34,119 nucleotides of DNA from Micromonospora echinofusca (GTDB lineage: Bacteria; Actinomycetota; Actinomycetes; Mycobacteriales; Micromonosporaceae). The position numbers and the translations under genes are program-made. The notes below the pieces were generated by a model. That model worked only from the letters and a program-made list of their open reading frames with translations. It did not search any database and had not been told where the DNA came from. This document shows positions 33,501 through 34,119 of the stretch, one piece after another. The first letter of the stretch is position 1; every line of letters starts with the position of its first letter. Where the stretch lies: contig NZ_WVUH01000025.1 of assembly GCF_017614955.1 (NCBI RefSeq), positions 1 to 34,119 of the forward strand, given 5' to 3'.

Positions 33501-34119
33501 TCAGCCCAGTTCGCAGGCGTCCAGCGAACGTTCGTACCCGTTGAAGAACGCCTCCGTACGCTGCTCCGGGCTGCCGTGCGCCCCCTCGGCGAACCACGGC
33601 TGCCCCAGGTCGTCGCCCACCGCCAGCAGTCCCTCGCGCAACTCGTCCAGGTCCCCGTCGTCGAGGCTCAGCTCCTCGGTGCGGACCGAGTCGCCCAGGT
33701 ACGCCCCGGCCATGCAGTCGGCCTGGAGTTCCTGCTGGATCGTGTAGTCGTAGCGGATCCCGAGGCGCACCTGGATGCCGTGGGCGTACTCGTGACCGAG
33801 CAGGTAGAACAGGAACGCGTCGCCGATCTGCCGGAACGCCCCCACCGCCCACCGCACGTCGTAGGCGATGAAGTCACCCCGCGAGCAGTAGACGGCGTTG
33901 TTGCGGGGCAGTCCCTGCCCGGCGCAGGCCACCTCCCCGTCCCGCTGGTAGGCGATCACCTCACGGATCGGCTGGAACCGCTGCCCGGACGCCCGGAACC
34001 GGGCCGCCCAGTACCGTTCGGCGGCGGCCACCGCCCCGGAGATGTCCCGCTGGAACTCCTCGACCGAGGTGGTGCCGTCGGCCCGTTCGGTGACCGTACC
34101 CGTCGGCGCCGGGTTCTCC
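33501..34119 (-). CDS. Neutral zinc metallopeptidase (YpfJ-like), partial
   Basis: The C-terminal 205 residues of a protein that runs off the right edge; the start is not seen. HEYAH (in LGHEYAHGIQVRLG) is the zinc-binding HExxH. ELQADCMAG supplies the downstream Glu ligand, as in the neutral zinc metallopeptidase family (PF04228). VACAGQGLPRNNAVYCSRGDFIAYD upstream and GSPEQRTEAFFNGY near the end are also typical. Cysteines suggest an extracytoplasmic fold, so a signal peptide is likely in the missing part. Its substrate is unknown. It lies upstream of the HAD gene on the same strand with a gap of about 50 bases. Confidence 0.88.
   Translation of the reverse strand, partial: ENPAPTGTVTERADGTTSVEEFQRDISGAVAAAERYWAARFRASGQRFQPIREVIAYQRDGEVACAGQGLPRNNAVYCSRGDFIAYDVRWAVGAFRQIGDAFLFYLLGHEYAHGIQVRLGIRYDYTIQQELQADCMAGAYLGDSVRTEELSLDDGDLDELREGLLAVGDDLGQPWFAEGAHGSPEQRTEAFFNGYERSLDACELG

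Overview
The window is very GC-rich (mostly 70-75 percent by eye), with dense coding and many GTG starts. Its centre is a Pup-proteasome locus, found mainly in Actinobacteria. Gene content, the helY-tat-paf-proteasome order and two palindromic intergenic elements suggest a Micromonosporaceae chromosome (Micromonospora or Salinispora type). The genus is an inference. I find 34 protein genes, one cut by the right edge. I see no rRNA, tRNA, CRISPR array, transposase or integrase, and no gene-free stretch longer than 300 bases.

Layout. 1-165 holds an AT-rich inverted repeat downstream of helY. 166-8638 carries helY (-), a HAD hydrolase (+), a diacylglycerol-kinase-family enzyme (-) and the run pafB-pafC-small membrane protein-tatA-tatC (-). 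8749-11065 has a cation diffusion facilitator and a DUF3866-type protein (+), then a 63-residue membrane protein (-). 11134-21431 is the Pup-proteasome block, all on the minus strand (arc, dop, pup, prcB, prcA, pafA). It is interrupted by dTDP-sugar genes rfbA (-) and rfbB-rfbD (+). A ferredoxin (21583, +) diverges from arc. 21929-23075 is an islet of lower GC with an RHH/PIN toxin-antitoxin pair and a Cys-rich, possibly truncated protein. 23154-26009 is an operon M50 protease-trmI-unknown protein (-). 26143-32669 reads rightward: RecB-family nuclease, NarL-type two-component system, and an ABC ATPase with a large FtsX/MacB-like permease. 32732-34119 holds a HAD phosphatase and a partial zinc metallopeptidase (-).

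How the genes work together. Pup is deamidated by Dop and ligated to target lysines by PafA. The ARC (Mpa) ring unfolds pupylated proteins and feeds them to the PrcA/PrcB 20S core, and Dop can also remove Pup. PafB and PafC are WYL regulators, known in mycobacteria as a DNA-damage transcription activator. TatA and TatC form the core of twin-arginine export. RfbA, RfbB and RfbD make dTDP-sugars toward dTDP-L-rhamnose, but no rfbC is in the window. The two-component system probably regulates the adjacent ABC transporter, whose upstream region holds three perfect inverted repeats.

The strongest general signal is regulatory. Sixteen genes have a TANNNT hexamer ending 6-9 bases before the start codon and no Shine-Dalgarno sequence, which is the signature of leaderless transcripts. 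I used it to choose several starts. Genes inside operons, and pup, dop and arc, have ordinary ribosome binding sites instead. I found no clearly new multi-gene system. The best leads are the leaderless pattern, the accessory islet, the rfb genes inside the proteasome locus and the triple palindrome before the ABC transporter.
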